Program-made: the position numbers and the translations under genes
In this document: positions 1-9,251 of the stretch, piece after piece
How the letters are laid out: every line of letters begins with the position of its first letter
Position numbering within the stretch: position 1 is the first letter of the stretch
Notes under the pieces: generated by a model
Told to the model about the DNA's origin: nothing
Databases searched by the model: none
What the model saw: only the letters and a program-made list of their open reading frames with translations
NCBI RefSeq assembly: GCF_014651075.1
Contig: NZ_BMWE01000004.1
Coordinates: 365,654 to 429,653, forward strand
Length of the DNA stretch: 64,000 nucleotides
Origin: Streptomyces djakartensis
Lineage (GTDB): Bacteria; Actinomycetota; Actinomycetes; Streptomycetales; Streptomycetaceae
Direction of reading: 5' to 3'

Positions 1-191
1 GGGTAGTACGTGATGATGTCGCGCAGCCTGCCCGCCATGTCCTCGAACATGGCCGGGGTGGGGAAGTACGGGTTGCAGGGGATACAGAAGTCCACGGGCC
101 CGGCGCCGTCGCCGCCCTCACGTGTCAACGCCGCCATCGACGGGCTGTGCGCCGCGGTGCTGCGGAACAGCGACGTGACGTTGTCGGCCAT
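1..191 (-). CDS. PLP-dependent aminotransferase, N-terminal part only
   Basis: This is the first 63 codons of a gene that runs off the left edge. The ATG at 191 is preceded by a strong GGAGG. The visible protein begins MADNVTSLFRS and reaches the motif IPCNPYFPTP followed by a helix ending ITYYP. That layout (a substrate-side N-P-x-F-P-x-P segment, then a helix ending near a Y-x-P) is what the N-terminus of class I/II fold-type I aminotransferases of the histidinol-phosphate type looks like. The lysine that binds PLP would lie outside the window, so the assignment rests on the N-terminus and on memory of similar Streptomyces proteins. It lies downstream of the mutarotase and is separated from it by a strong hairpin, so it probably has its own promoter. 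Confidence 0.6.
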   Translation of the reverse strand, partial: MADNVTSLFRSTAAHSPSMAALTREGGDGAGPVDFCIPCNPYFPTPAMFEDMAGRLRDIITYY

Positions 192-241
192 GGAACCTCC
201 GTATGAGGCGGGCCCGTGGGGGACGGCGGGACCCGACGTTT

Positions 242-277
242 AAGGGCGGCCCGCGCGGGGGAGCGCGGGCCGCCCTT
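242..277 (-). terminator. Perfect 15-bp hairpin between mutarotase and aminotransferase
   Basis: Arms at 242-256 and 263-277 are perfectly complementary with a 6-base loop. It lies beyond the mutarotase stop codon and before the aminotransferase start, so it most likely ends the sugar-cassette transcript. There is no clear U tract, as is common in Streptomyces. Confidence 0.75.
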
Positions 278-381
278 TCATACGGAGGTCACGGTGACAC
301 TGTTCAAACGTCGGGAAACACGTAAGAACTTGTGTCTTGCCTTTACAGGCTTGTCCGTGGCCTCAGTTCGCCTCAGTGGCC

Positions 382-1530
382 TCAGCAGCCGAACGTGTGG
401 ATCGTCGTCGTCCGGTACGTCTGTCCGGGCCGGAGCACGGTCGAGGGGAACTTCGGCTTGTTCGGCGAGTCCGGGAAGTGCTGCGTCTCCAGGCACAGCG
501 CGTCGCCCTGACGGTAGGTGCGGCCGGACGGGCCGGTCAGGGTGCCGTCGAGGAAGTTGCCGGAGTAGAACTGCAGGCCGGGCTCGTTCGTGGCGATCTT
601 CAGGGTGCGGCCGGAGGCCGGGTCGTGCAGGGTGGCCACGTGCTCGGGGCGGGTGGTGAGGCCCTTGTCGAGGACCCAGTTGTGGTCGAAGCCCTTGGCG
701 GTGACCAGCTGCGGGTGGGAGACGCGGATGTCCCGGCCGATCGGCTTGGCCTTGCGGAAGTCGAAGGGCGTGCCCGCGACCTTGGCCAGCTCGCCGGTGG
801 GGATCAGGCCCGCGTCGGTGGGCGTGTAGCGGGACCCCGCGATCTGCAGCTCGTGGTCCTCGATCGTGCCGCTGCCCTCGCCGGCCAGGTTCCAGTAGAC
901 GTGGCTGGTGAGGTTGACGACGGTGGCCTTGTCGGTGGTGGCCTCGTAGTCGATGCGCCAGTCGCCGTGCCGGGTGAGGGTGTACGTCACCTTCGTCTTG
1001 AGCGTGCCGGGGTAGCCCATCTCACCGTCGACGGACGTGTAGTACAGGTGCAGGCCGACGTCGGAGCCCTTGGTGAACGGCTCGACGTCCCACACCCGCT
1101 TGTCGAAGCCCTTGGCGCCGCCGTGCAGGCTCTGCTCGCCGTCGTTGACGGACAGCTGGTAGTCCTTGCCGTCGAGGGTGAACTTGCCCTTGCCGATGCG
1201 GTTGCCGTAGCGGCCGATCAGGGCGCCGAAGTAGGGGCTGTCGGCGACGTAGTCCTCGAGGTTGTCGAAGCCCGCGGAGACGTTGGCGTAGCGGCCGTGG
1301 CGGTCGGGGATCTCCAGGGACTGGACGATGCCGCCGTAGGAGAGGACCTTCAGCCGGGTGCCGCCGTTCTCCAGCGACCAGCTGTAGACCTTGGTGCCGT
1401 CGGCGAGCTTGCCGAAGAGCTTCTTCACCGGCTTCCTGCCTCCCGTGGCGTGCGCCGTGCCGCCGAGCGTGGTGGCGGCCATTCCCGCCGCCGCGGCTCC
1501 CGCGATGACCGTGCGTCTGTTCAGTTCCAT
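382..1530 (-). CDS. Tat-exported aldose 1-epimerase (galactose mutarotase)
   Basis: This 382-residue enzyme interconverts alpha and beta anomers of aldoses. The galactose-mutarotase signatures are present: SLHGG with the first catalytic His near residue 136, NLTSHVYWN with the second at 210, and LETQHFPDSPN with the catalytic Glu near residue 345. The N-terminus MELNRRTVIAG has a twin-arginine pair followed by an alanine-rich hydrophobic stretch and an A-x-A-like site, so I infer Tat export of a folded enzyme. It is the last gene of the sugar ABC transporter cluster, 59 bases after the permease with a hairpin between them. Anomer conversion outside the cell could supply the form the importer binds. 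A cytosolic paralogue lies at 15683-16654. Confidence 0.92.
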   Translation of the reverse strand: MELNRRTVIAGAAAAGMAATTLGGTAHATGGRKPVKKLFGKLADGTKVYSWSLENGGTRLKVLSYGGIVQSLEIPDRHGRYANVSAGFDNLEDYVADSPYFGALIGRYGNRIGKGKFTLDGKDYQLSVNDGEQSLHGGAKGFDKRVWDVEPFTKGSDVGLHLYYTSVDGEMGYPGTLKTKVTYTLTRHGDWRIDYEATTDKATVVNLTSHVYWNLAGEGSGTIEDHELQIAGSRYTPTDAGLIPTGELAKVAGTPFDFRKAKPIGRDIRVSHPQLVTAKGFDHNWVLDKGLTTRPEHVATLHDPASGRTLKIATNEPGLQFYSGNFLDGTLTGPSGRTYRQGDALCLETQHFPDSPNKPKFPSTVLRPGQTYRTTTIHTFGC

Positions 1531-1554
1531 GTGTGCGGCTCCCGCATAAGGAGA

Positions 1555-1579
1555 GGGCCCCGCCTTCCCGGCGGGGCCC
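1555..1579 (-). terminator. GC hairpin between permease and mutarotase genes
   Basis: A 10-bp perfect stem (1555-1564 with 1570-1579) and 5-base loop lie between the permease stop and the mutarotase start. It may partly terminate or protect the transporter mRNA, giving lower mutarotase expression. Because the mutarotase ribosome site is downstream, read-through is likely. Confidence 0.6.
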
Positions 1580-1588
1580 CGATCTGAC

Positions 1589-2833
1589 TTACGAACCGAC
1601 CTTGCGCTTGTTCCACACGTCGAACCCGACCGCCGCCAGCAGCACCAGGCCCTTGATGACCTGCTGCCAGTCGGTGCCGATGCCGACGAGGTTCATACCG
1701 TTGTTCAGCACGCCCAGGACCAGGCCACCGATGATCGCGCCGAGGACGGTGCCGACACCGCCGCTCATCGACGCGCCGCCGATGAACGAGGCCGCGATCG
1801 CCTCCAGCTCGAAGTTGAGGCCGGCCTTGGGAGAGGCCGCGTTGAAGCGGGCGGCGAAGACCAGTCCCGCCAGGGCCGCGAGCATGCCCATGTTCAGGAA
1901 GACCAGGAAGGTGACCTTCTTGTCCTTCACACCCGACAGCTTGGCCGCCGGGAGGTTGCCGCCGATGGCGTAGATGTGGCGGCCGATGATCGCGTTGCGC
2001 ATCACGTAGCCGAAGCCGACGAGCAGCACGCCCAGGATGAGCAGCACGATCGGGGCGCCCTTGTAGCTGGCCAGCAGCATCGTCAGCGTCAGGATGGCGG
2101 CGCCGATCGCGACGAGCTTGAGCAGGAACAGCTTGGTGGGCGGGACGTCGAGCGAGAACTCCTGCTGCCGCCTGCGGTCACGGACCTCCTGGAAGATCAC
2201 GAAGGCGATCATCGCGAAGCCCAGCAGCAGCGTGAGGTTGTGGTAGTTGGTCTTCGGGCCGACCTCCGGGAGGAAGCCGTTGGCGACCTTCTGCAGGCCG
2301 TCCGGGAACGGGCCGAGGGTCTGGCCCTCCAGGAAGATCTCGGTGAGACCGCGGAAGATCAGCATGCCCGCCAGGGTCACGATGAACGACGGTATGCCGC
2401 CGTACGCGATGAAGAACCCCTGGATGGCGCCGGCGATCGCGCCCACGGCCAGGCACAGCACCACCGCGAGCACCCACGGTATGTCGTGTTTGACCATGAA
2501 CACGGCGGCCATGGAGCCGACGAACGCCGTCAGCGAGCCGACCGACAGGTCGATGTGGCCCGCGATGATCACCAGCATCATGCCGATCGCGAGGATCAGG
2601 ATGTAGCTGTTCTGCAGCACCAGGTTGGAGACGTTGCGCGGCAGCAGCAGGTCGCCGTCGGTCCACACGGCGAACAGCACCACGATCAGGCCCAGGGCGA
2701 TCAGCATGCCGTACTGCCGCATGTTGCGGCGCATGCCGTCCATCACCAGGGCCAGCAGGCCGTCGCCCGCCTCCCCTCCACTCTTGCCCGGCGGCGCGGG
2801 GGCCGGGCTCTTGGCGGTCACGTCCGTGCTCAT
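1589..2833 (-). CDS. Sugar ABC transporter permease (XylH/RbsC type)
   Basis: This 414-residue integral membrane protein forms the channel of a carbohydrate importer. A cytoplasmic N-terminus is followed by many hydrophobic segments and the family hallmark [10 protein letters not shown] near residue 91, then [19 protein letters not shown] and [15 protein letters not shown] near the C-terminus. These are characteristic of the BPD_transp_2 permeases of the xylose/ribose/multiple-sugar class. Its ATG overlaps the stop of the upstream ATPase gene (ATGA), showing translational coupling. It is somewhat long for the family; the XylH-like subgroup is of this size. The substrate is probably a pentose or galactose-like sugar, inferred from neighbours only. 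Confidence 0.92.
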   Translation of the reverse strand: MSTDVTAKSPAPAPPGKSGGEAGDGLLALVMDGMRRNMRQYGMLIALGLIVVLFAVWTDGDLLLPRNVSNLVLQNSYILILAIGMMLVIIAGHIDLSVGSLTAFVGSMAAVFMVKHDIPWVLAVVLCLAVGAIAGAIQGFFIAYGGIPSFIVTLAGMLIFRGLTEIFLEGQTLGPFPDGLQKVANGFLPEVGPKTNYHNLTLLLGFAMIAFVIFQEVRDRRRQQEFSLDVPPTKLFLLKLVAIGAAILTLTMLLASYKGAPIVLLILGVLLVGFGYVMRNAIIGRHIYAIGGNLPAAKLSGVKDKKVTFLVFLNMGMLAALAGLVFAARFNAASPKAGLNFELEAIAASFIGGASMSGGVGTVLGAIIGGLVLGVLNNGMNLVGIGTDWQQVIKGLVLLAAVGFDVWNKRKVGS

Positions 2834-4380
2834 CGGGTTACCTCTTTGTCCTTAGTCATCTGACGCATCAGCGATTCCTGGGAGGCCTCGGCCCGCGAGA
2901 ACTCACCCGTCAGCCGCCCCGCGGCCATCGTGTAGATGCGGTCGCACATGCCGAGCAGCTCGGGCAGCTCGGAGGAGATGAAGACGACCGCCTTGCCCTG
3001 GGCGGCCAGCTGGTCGATGACCGTGTAGATCTCGTACTTGGCGCCGACGTCGATGCCGCGCGTCGGCTCGTCCAGGATCAGCACGTCCGGACCCGAGAAG
3101 ATCCACTTGCTGAGGACGACCTTCTGCTGGTTGCCGCCGGACAGCTTGCCCACCGGCTCGAAGACGGTCGGCGCCTTGATGTTCATGGACTTGCGGAAGC
3201 CCTCGGCGACCTGCCGCTCCTCGTGCTCGTCGACCACACCGTTCTTGGCGACCTTGCCGAGGGCGCTCAGCGAGATGTTCCGGTTGATGGTGTCGATGAG
3301 GTTGAGGCCGTAGTGCTTGCGGTCCTCGGTGACGTACGCGATCCCGTGCTTGACCGCCTGGGGGACGGTCTTGGTACGGATCTCCGTGCCGTCCTTGAGG
3401 ACCGTGCCGGCCGCGTACCGGCCGTAGGTCCGCCCGAAGACGCTCATCGCGAGCTCGGTGCGGCCCGCGCCCATCAGGCCCGCGATGCCGACGATCTCGC
3501 CGCGCCGCACCTGGAGCGACACGTCGTCGACGACCTTGCGCTGCTGGTCGATCGGGTGGTGCACGGTCCAGCCCCGGATCTCCAGGGCGGGCGCCACACC
3601 CTCCTCGGGCTCGTGCGGGGAGCGCTCCGGGAAGCGGTGCTCCAGGTCGCGGCCGACCATGCCGCTGATGATCCGGTCCTCGGTGGTCTCCGGGGCCTTC
3701 ACGTCGAGGGTCTCGATGGTCTGGCCGTCGCGCAGGATCGTCACCGAGTCGGCGACCTTGCGGATCTCGTTGAGCTTGTGGGAGATGATGATCGAGGTGA
3801 TGCCCTGTTTCTTCAACTCCAGGATCAGATCCAGGAGTTTGCCGCTGTCCTCGTCGTTCAGCGCGGCGGTCGGCTCATCCAGGATGAGCAGCTTCACCTT
3901 CTTCGACAGGGCCTTGGCGATCTCCACGAGCTGCTGCTTGCCCACGCCGATGTCGGCGACGCGGGTGTCCGGGTGGTCGGACAGGCCGACCCGGCGCAGC
4001 AGTTCGGTGGCGTGCTTCAGGGTCTCGGTCCAGCTGATGATCCCCCGGGTGGCGTGCTCGTTGCCGAGGAAGATGTTCTCCGCGAGGGAGAGGTAGGGCA
4101 CCAGGGCCAGCTCCTGGTGGATGATCACGATGCCGCGTTCCTCGCTGGCCCGGATGTCCTTGAACTGGCAGACCTCCCCCTCGAAGAGGATGTCGCCCTC
4201 ATAGGTGCCGTGCGGGTGGACGCCGGAGAGGACCTTCATGAGGGTCGACTTGCCGGCGCCGTTCTCCCCGCAGATGGCGTGGACCTCGCCCTGCCGGACG
4301 GTCAGCGTGACGTCCGACAGCGCCTTGACGCCGGGAAAGGTCTTGACGATCGAGCGCATTTCCAGGACGGGTCCCGCCAT
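2830..4380 (-). CDS. Sugar ABC transporter ATP-binding protein with two ABC domains
   Basis: This 516-residue cytoplasmic ATPase powers the importer. Two tandem ABC cassettes are visible. The first has Walker [10 protein letters not shown] near residue 39, an LSGV region and Walker [12 protein letters not shown]. The second has a degenerate Walker A ([10 protein letters not shown]), the signature LSGGNQQKV and [16 protein letters not shown]. The double cassette with a defective second Walker A is the hallmark of the RbsA/XylG/GguA class. The gene lies 46 bases after the binding protein and overlaps the permease by 4 bases, so the three genes form one transcription and translation unit. Confidence 0.95.
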   Translation of the reverse strand: MAGPVLEMRSIVKTFPGVKALSDVTLTVRQGEVHAICGENGAGKSTLMKVLSGVHPHGTYEGDILFEGEVCQFKDIRASEERGIVIIHQELALVPYLSLAENIFLGNEHATRGIISWTETLKHATELLRRVGLSDHPDTRVADIGVGKQQLVEIAKALSKKVKLLILDEPTAALNDEDSGKLLDLILELKKQGITSIIISHKLNEIRKVADSVTILRDGQTIETLDVKAPETTEDRIISGMVGRDLEHRFPERSPHEPEEGVAPALEIRGWTVHHPIDQQRKVVDDVSLQVRRGEIVGIAGLMGAGRTELAMSVFGRTYGRYAAGTVLKDGTEIRTKTVPQAVKHGIAYVTEDRKHYGLNLIDTINRNISLSALGKVAKNGVVDEHEERQVAEGFRKSMNIKAPTVFEPVGKLSGGNQQKVVLSKWIFSGPDVLILDEPTRGIDVGAKYEIYTVIDQLAAQGKAVVFISSELPELLGMCDRIYTMAAGRLTGEFSRAEASQESLMRQMTKDKEVTR

Positions 4381-4426
4381 GGTCGTGCCTTCCAGTCAGT
4401 GGTGAATCGTCGGTCAGTGGCGGGGA

Positions 4427-5539
4427 CTACTTGAGGTCGCCGGCCTTGTGGTAGCCGGAGTCGATGACGACCTTCTGGTAGTTGGACTTGTCGACGCTCA
4501 CGGGCTTCAGCAGGTACGCGGGCACGACCTTCACGCCGTTGTCGTAGGTCTTGGTGTCGTTGAGTTCCGGCTTCTTGTCGTTCAGCGCCGCGTCGACCAT
4601 GTTCGTGGCCACCTTGGCGAGTTCGCGGGTGTCCTTGAAGACGGTCTGGGTCTGCTGGCCCGCTTCGATCGACTTCAGGGAGGCGACCTCGGCGTCCTGG
4701 CCGGTGACGACCGGCAGCGGCTTGCTCTTCGAGCCGTAGTCGTCGGACTTCAGCGCGGACAGGATGCCGATGGAGATGCCGTCGTAGGGAGAGAGGACGG
4801 CGTCGACGCGTTCGGTCTTGTAGGCCGAGGTCAGGATGTCGTCCATGCGCTTCTGGGCGGTGCCGCCGTCCCAGCGCAGGGTGGTGACCTGGTTGAGCTT
4901 GGTCTGCTTGGAGCGGACGACGAGCTGCTTCTTGTCGATGTACGGCTGCAGGACCTTCATCGCGCCGCCGAAGAAGTAGCGGGTGTTGTTGTCGTCGTTG
5001 GAGCCGGCGAACAGCTCGATGTTGAAGGGGCCCTTCTTGGAGCCGTCCTTCAGGCCGAGCTTCTCGACGATGTAGGTGCCCTGGAGCTCGCCGACCTTCT
5101 CGTTGTCGAAGGAGGCGTAGTAGTCGACGTTCTTCGTGCCGAGGATCAGGCGGTCGTAGGAGATGACCGGGATGCCCGCGTCCTTGGCCTGCTGGAGCAC
5201 GTTGTTCATCGACTTGTTGTCGATGGCGGCGATGATCAGCGCCTTGACGCCCTGCGTGATCAGGTTCTCGACCTGGGAGACCTGCTGGTCCGGGTCGTCC
5301 TCGCCGTAGACCAGCTTGGCCTTGTAGCCCTTGGCCTCCAGGTTCTTCTTGACGTAGTCGCCGTCGAGGATCCAGCGCTCGGAGGACTTGGTCGGCATCG
5401 CGACGCCGATGGTGCCTCCCTTGGCGTCTCCCGCGCCCTCCTTGCTGCCGCCCTCGCTGTTCTGGCCGCAGGCGGACAGGGTCAGGGCGAGGGACGCGGC
5501 TCCGGCTATGGCGGCGAGAGCGGCTCTGCGGTTGCGCAT
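4427..5539 (-). CDS. Sugar-binding lipoprotein of the ABC importer (XylF/ChvE type)
   Basis: This 370-residue solute-binding protein captures sugar at the outer face of the membrane. It starts at 5539 because MRNRR with a hydrophobic stretch and the lipobox LSAC follow directly, and AAGGA lies 8 bases upstream; a longer reading frame exists upstream but has no signal peptide logic. Features of periplasmic-binding-protein type I sugar receptors are present: an early [11 protein letters not shown] segment, [35 protein letters not shown] and [10 protein letters not shown]. The family includes xylose (XylF) and galactose/arabinose (ChvE) receptors; the ligand here is not decided by sequence. It is followed closely by the ATPase and permease genes. 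Confidence 0.92.
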   Translation of the reverse strand: MRNRRAALAAIAGAASLALTLSACGQNSEGGSKEGAGDAKGGTIGVAMPTKSSERWILDGDYVKKNLEAKGYKAKLVYGEDDPDQQVSQVENLITQGVKALIIAAIDNKSMNNVLQQAKDAGIPVISYDRLILGTKNVDYYASFDNEKVGELQGTYIVEKLGLKDGSKKGPFNIELFAGSNDDNNTRYFFGGAMKVLQPYIDKKQLVVRSKQTKLNQVTTLRWDGGTAQKRMDDILTSAYKTERVDAVLSPYDGISIGILSALKSDDYGSKSKPLPVVTGQDAEVASLKSIEAGQQTQTVFKDTRELAKVATNMVDAALNDKKPELNDTKTYDNGVKVVPAYLLKPVSVDKSNYQKVVIDSGYHKAGDLK

Positions 5540-5681
5540 GATGATCATCCTTGATCTGTGTGCAGGGCTCGGTCCGGTAGGCGCGAAGTCGCTCCGGGTG
5601 GTCGTGCCGGAAAGACCGAGAAGAGATGTGTCGGATTGTGGTTGGCTGTGTCTTCTTTTGTGAAGCCGAGTTTCCGGAACG

Positions 5682-6650
5682 TTATGCCGAGGCTTCGAAC
5701 CGTTGCAGATCACCCGGAAGTCGCGACCCCAGCGGCGCCATGTCGCCGTCCGTGCCGTGGCGGGCCAGCAGGTCCAGGGCGAGCCGCCCGCGCCGCACCC
5801 GCTCCTTGGCGGTGGCCAGGGTCAACTCCCGCATGTGGTGCCCGTACGGGTAGATCCCGGGTGCCTTGGAGAGGCCGAACTTCAGGTAGAGCGGTGCGCC
5901 GCGTCTGATCAACTCGGCGACCTCGTACATCCGCACGTACCCGCCGAGGTCGTCGGGGGCCTCGATGTACATGTCCATGGGAGCGCCGGAAAGCCGGCGG
6001 ATCTCGGTGAGGTGGTCGAGCGTCAGGTCGCTCGGCACATTGACCGAGTCGGCGCCCAGACGCTCGTACACCGCGTAACTCGCCGGGTTGACCGGCCCGA
6101 TGAGCGCCGACACCTTCAGCGTGGTGTCGGCCGGGATGATGCCGGCCACCCGCGCCCGGTGCAGGGTCCACAGCACGCCCTCGTCGGCGACGAGCAGGCA
6201 CTTGACGCCCAACTCCGTCGCCCGCACGGCGTCTTCGACGCATCCCGCGACGGCGTCGTGCCCCCGGGCGCGCAGTCCGGCCCCCCGTGAGTCGGAGCGC
6301 GTCGAGCCGCCGATGTCCCACGTGCCGCGCGGGCCGGTGAACAGGCAGAGCTCGATGTCGCGTTCAGCCGTCGACTCGACCATCTCGGTGATCTCGGCGT
6401 CGGTCAGCATCCACACGCCGCTGCCCTGGCTGATCCGGTGGATCGGCACGTCCAGCCGCGAGGCCTCCTTCAGGACCACCGCCAGTGCCTCGGGGCCCTC
6501 GCACGAGGGGATCTCGGTGCGCCAGCGGCCGCCGCCCGGGAAGGAGTGCGGCGAGGCGTCGGCGGGGTCGAGGGCGGGCGCGTTCAGGCCCAGCGCGGTG
6601 AGCGCCTGCTCACCGGGCCTGCGGGCTGCCGTGGCGGAAGCGTCGGTCAC
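5682..6650 (-). CDS. U32-like TIM-barrel protein in a sugar cassette, function unknown
   Basis: The 322-residue product is assigned a GTG start at 6650 because AAGGA lies 7 bases upstream; longer in-frame readings have no ribosome site. The second half (an [15 protein letters not shown] strand-helix unit, then [20 protein letters not shown] and [18 protein letters not shown]) resembles the barrel of the peptidase U32 family, but I do not see the cysteine cluster of the tRNA/ubiquinone-modifying U32 proteins. It sits between the alcohol dehydrogenase and the binding lipoprotein genes, and a 13-base motif shared with the dehydratase gene lies just before its ribosome site. I infer a role in catabolism or sensing of the imported sugar. 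A pure peptidase role is unlikely. Confidence 0.65.
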   Translation of the reverse strand: MTDASATAARRPGEQALTALGLNAPALDPADASPHSFPGGGRWRTEIPSCEGPEALAVVLKEASRLDVPIHRISQGSGVWMLTDAEITEMVESTAERDIELCLFTGPRGTWDIGGSTRSDSRGAGLRARGHDAVAGCVEDAVRATELGVKCLLVADEGVLWTLHRARVAGIIPADTTLKVSALIGPVNPASYAVYERLGADSVNVPSDLTLDHLTEIRRLSGAPMDMYIEAPDDLGGYVRMYEVAELIRRGAPLYLKFGLSKAPGIYPYGHHMRELTLATAKERVRRGRLALDLLARHGTDGDMAPLGSRLPGDLQRFEASA

Positions 6651-6664
6651 AGGAATGTCCTTTG

Positions 6665-6677
6665 GTTCGATATTTCG
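6665..6677 (-). promoter_or_regulatory. Shared 13-base operator-like motif, copy 1
   Basis: On the minus strand the motif reads CGAAATATCGAAC, ending 2 bases before the AAAGGA of the U32-like gene. An identical 13-mer is found at 9067-9079 upstream of the dehydratase gene. AT-rich perfect sharing in such GC-rich DNA at two leaders of one pathway suggests binding by one regulator. It resembles the GTTCGATA half sites of IclR-family operators, from memory. Confidence 0.6.
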
Positions 6678-6777
6678 GACGAGGTTCGCGGCTCTGGGTA
6701 GGGCGAGGCCCGGGTGACGGCAAGGGGGGTGTACGCCGGTACGAGAGCCGTCAGGTTGCTCCCGTACCGGCGTACGT

Positions 6778-7815
6778 CTAGGGGCGGAGCAACACCTTGC
6801 CCACCTTCGGGTCACCGGCTCCCACCAGCTCGATGGCCTGTGAGAACTCGGAGAGCGGCAGCTCGTGCGTGACCAGTGGCAGCGGGTCGAGCAGACCGGC
6901 GGCGAACACCCGCACCGTGTGCGCCCAGGCGTCCGGCGGAGCACCGAAGACGGTGTGCACCTCCAGCTGCTTCACGACGAGGTCGGTCGGGTCCAGACCG
7001 TCGGCGCCGGGCGCCGGAATGCCGGTCAGGACCAGTCGGCCGCCGCGCCGGAGCAGGCCTGCGGAGACCTGGGCGGCATCCGCGGACCCGGCCGTCTCGA
7101 TCACCACGTCGAAGTCGTCCGGGAGATCCTGGTCCTTGGTCCGGAAGTCCGTGGCGCCGTACCGCCTCGACAGCGCCTCGCGGTCGTTCCGGGTCCCGAC
7201 GACCAGCAGCTCGGCCGGCGAGTTCGCCTTCAGGAACTGCACGGCGAACATGCCGAGCGTGCCGGTGCCGACCACGGCGACGCGCTCGCCGGGCCGCGCG
7301 TTCGCCTTCAGCGCGGCGGCCGCGATGCAGGCGGCGGGCTCCAGGAGGGCCGCGGCCGTGAGGTCGCAGTCGTCCGGGAGGACGTGCAGGAGACGGGCCG
7401 GGAGCGTCAGCGTGGCCGCCATCGCGCCCGGCTGGGTGAACCCGGTCTCCTCGTAACCCGCCGTGCACAGCGTCGTGTCGCCCGCGTGGCAGCGGTCGCA
7501 GACCTGGCAGTTGCGGAAGCCCTCACCGACGACCTTGCGGCCGACGAGGGACCCGGGCACACCGGCGCCCACGGCCTCCACCGTCCCGGACCACTCATGG
7601 CCCGGGGTGAGCGGGTAACGCACGTACCCCTCGGGGCGGTTGCCCTGATAGACCTCGCGGTCGCTGCCGCAGATGCCGGAGGCGTGGACGCGGACCAGCG
7701 CCTCGCCGGCCTCGGGCCGCCGGGGCTCGTGCGGGACGAGGCGGTGCTCGCCCGGGGCGTCGATGACGACCGCGGTGTGCGCGTCGGGCGCGGTGTTCGC
7801 GTCGGCGGTGCTCAC
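6778..7815 (-). CDS. Zinc-dependent medium-chain alcohol dehydrogenase
   Basis: This 345-residue NAD(P)-dependent dehydrogenase oxidises a polyol or sugar derivative. The GroES-like N-terminal half has the catalytic-zinc motifs CGSDREVY (Cys near 49) and GHEWSGTVE, and a structural zinc site with CQVCDRCHAGDTTLC. The Rossmann half shows VVGTGTLGMFAVQF. The GTG start at 7815 follows GGGAG. It lies between the sugar-acid dehydratase and the U32-like gene, 61 bases after the former, and is probably co-transcribed with it. In this setting it could act like a galactitol, threonine or L-idonate type dehydrogenase on a pathway intermediate; the substrate is not readable from sequence. Confidence 0.88.
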   Translation of the reverse strand: MSTADANTAPDAHTAVVIDAPGEHRLVPHEPRRPEAGEALVRVHASGICGSDREVYQGNRPEGYVRYPLTPGHEWSGTVEAVGAGVPGSLVGRKVVGEGFRNCQVCDRCHAGDTTLCTAGYEETGFTQPGAMAATLTLPARLLHVLPDDCDLTAAALLEPAACIAAAALKANARPGERVAVVGTGTLGMFAVQFLKANSPAELLVVGTRNDREALSRRYGATDFRTKDQDLPDDFDVVIETAGSADAAQVSAGLLRRGGRLVLTGIPAPGADGLDPTDLVVKQLEVHTVFGAPPDAWAHTVRVFAAGLLDPLPLVTHELPLSEFSQAIELVGAGDPKVGKVLLRP

Positions 7816-7876
7816 GTCGCTCCCTGGGTTTTCGAAGGTTTCGGTTGCCGGTTCCGGGTTTCCGGGGTCCGGGAGG

Positions 7877-9040
7877 TCACTGCGTGCCCTTCGGCTTCCG
7901 CTGCTCCCAGCCCTCCGCCCAGAGGTCGAAGCGGGCCTGCTGCTGGGGGAACTCGGCGGCGGCGTCGACGTCCAGTTCGACGCCGAGACCGGGCGCGTCG
8001 GAGAGGTGGAAGCAGCCGTCCTCCGGGTTCACCTGCGGGGCGCCCTTGATCACCTTCTTGATCTCCGCGTCCGCGAAGTCGTTGAAGTGCTCGAGGATCT
8101 TGAAGTTCGGGGAGGTGAAGCCGACCTGGAGGGAGGCGGCGGTCAGGACGGAGCCGCCCACGTTGTGGGGAGCCACCAGCATGTAGTGGGTCTCCGCCGT
8201 CGCCGCGAGCTTCCTGGTCTCCCAGATTCCACCGATATGGCCGACGTCCGGCTGGATGATGTCCACGGCCTGACTCTCGAACAGCTCGCGGAACTCGATC
8301 CGGTCGTGGATGCGCTCGCCGGTGGCGACCGGCATGTCGACCTTGGCGGCGACCTTCTCCAGGGCCTTGAGGTTCTCCGGCGGGACCGGCTCCTCCAGCC
8401 ACGCCGGCTTGAACGGCGCGAGCTCCTTGGCCAGGCGTACGGCCGTGGCGGGGGAGAAGCGGCCGTGCATCTCCAGCATCAGCTCGGCCTCGGGGCCGAT
8501 GGCGTCCCGGACCGCCTCGATGAGGGAGACGGCGTACAGGGTCTGCTCGTGGTCGAGCTCGAAGTGGCCGGTGCCGAAGGGGTCGATCTTGAGCGCCCGG
8601 TAGCCGCGCTCCATCACGCCCTGGGCGGCCTTGTGGTACGCCTCGGGAGTCCGCTCGGTCGTGTACCAGCCGTTGGCGTACGCCTTGACCTTGTCGGTGA
8701 CCTTGCCGCCCAGCAGCTGCCAGACGGGGACGCCGAGGGCCTTGCCCTTGATGTCCCAGCAGGCCATCTCGATCACGGCGATTCCGGACATCACGATCTC
8801 ACCCGCACGGCCGTAGTCGCCGTACTTCATCCGCTTGACGAGGTCCTCGACAGCGAAGGGGTCCGAGCCGAGAATGTGGTTGACCTGGGCCTCCCGCAGG
8901 TAACCGAGAAGGGCGTCGGTGTGTCCCAGCATCCGCGTCTCGCCGACTCCGGTGATCCCCTCGTCGGTGTGCACCTGGACGTACGTCAGGTTGCGCCACG
9001 GCGTCCCGACCACGTGTGTGCTGATTCCGGTGATGCGCAC
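7877..9040 (-). CDS. Enolase-superfamily sugar-acid dehydratase (galactonate/gluconate dehydratase type)
   Basis: The 387-residue enzyme is a mandelate racemase/muconate lactonizing family member predicted to dehydrate an aldonic acid to a 2-keto-3-deoxy acid. Metal ligands and acid/base residues fit the family: EMHGR (ligand position is Glu where D-galactonate dehydratase has Asp, and the conserved His is kept), LEEPVPPEN, TGERIHDR, QPDVGHIGG and LVAPHNVGG with the second His. The C-terminal block GLGVELD is typical of the same group. The GTG start at 9040 is preceded by GAGGGA. It is the first gene of the cassette that continues through the alcohol dehydrogenase to the importer, so a pathway from imported sugar to sugar acid to keto-deoxy acid is plausible. 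The exact substrate is open. Confidence 0.88.
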   Translation of the reverse strand: MRITGISTHVVGTPWRNLTYVQVHTDEGITGVGETRMLGHTDALLGYLREAQVNHILGSDPFAVEDLVKRMKYGDYGRAGEIVMSGIAVIEMACWDIKGKALGVPVWQLLGGKVTDKVKAYANGWYTTERTPEAYHKAAQGVMERGYRALKIDPFGTGHFELDHEQTLYAVSLIEAVRDAIGPEAELMLEMHGRFSPATAVRLAKELAPFKPAWLEEPVPPENLKALEKVAAKVDMPVATGERIHDRIEFRELFESQAVDIIQPDVGHIGGIWETRKLAATAETHYMLVAPHNVGGSVLTAASLQVGFTSPNFKILEHFNDFADAEIKKVIKGAPQVNPEDGCFHLSDAPGLGVELDVDAAAEFPQQQARFDLWAEGWEQRKPKGTQ

Positions 9041-9066
9041 GGCGGTTGTCCCTCGCAGCTCGTCTT

Positions 9067-9079
9067 GTTCGATATTTCG
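9067..9079 (-). promoter_or_regulatory. Shared 13-base operator-like motif, copy 2
   Basis: This is identical to the motif at 6665-6677 and lies between the promoter region and the ribosome site of the dehydratase gene. A related palindromic TTCGAA box follows at 9086-9091, which may be a second half site. Confidence 0.6.
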
Positions 9080-9149
9080 TCATGCGTTCGAAATGTTGGC
9101 GTGACAGTAAGGACGGGGCGGTGGGGGTGTCAATGGGTCGCGCGCATAA

Positions 9150-9172
9150 CGGTTTCGACAGTTTCGAAACCG
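9150..9172. promoter_or_regulatory. Perfect 9-bp inverted repeat, candidate operator
   Basis: CGGTTTCGA, a 5-base spacer and TCGAAACCG form a perfect palindrome in the gap between the divergent dehydratase and zinc-ribbon genes. The core TTTCGA is shared with the motif copies at 6665 and 9067, so the same regulator may bind here. The position, about 110 bases before the dehydratase start, suits repression or activation of the sugar cassette. Confidence 0.55.
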
Positions 9173-9251
9173 CGGGGGCGAGGTGTCCGTACAGAACCTT
9201 CACAGCTGGATCTAGGAACGTTACCGAGGGGGAACTTAACCTTCCCGCGTC

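Noticed and set aside
288..298. GTCAC-G-GTGAC palindrome before the aminotransferase
   Set aside because: It is short, without a second copy in the window, and could arise by chance; not listed as an operator.
337..1587. Long plus-strand open frame opposite the mutarotase gene
   Set aside because: It is an antisense shadow: the composition is Val/Gly/Arg-rich with no domain, and the minus strand has a full mutarotase with active-site residues.
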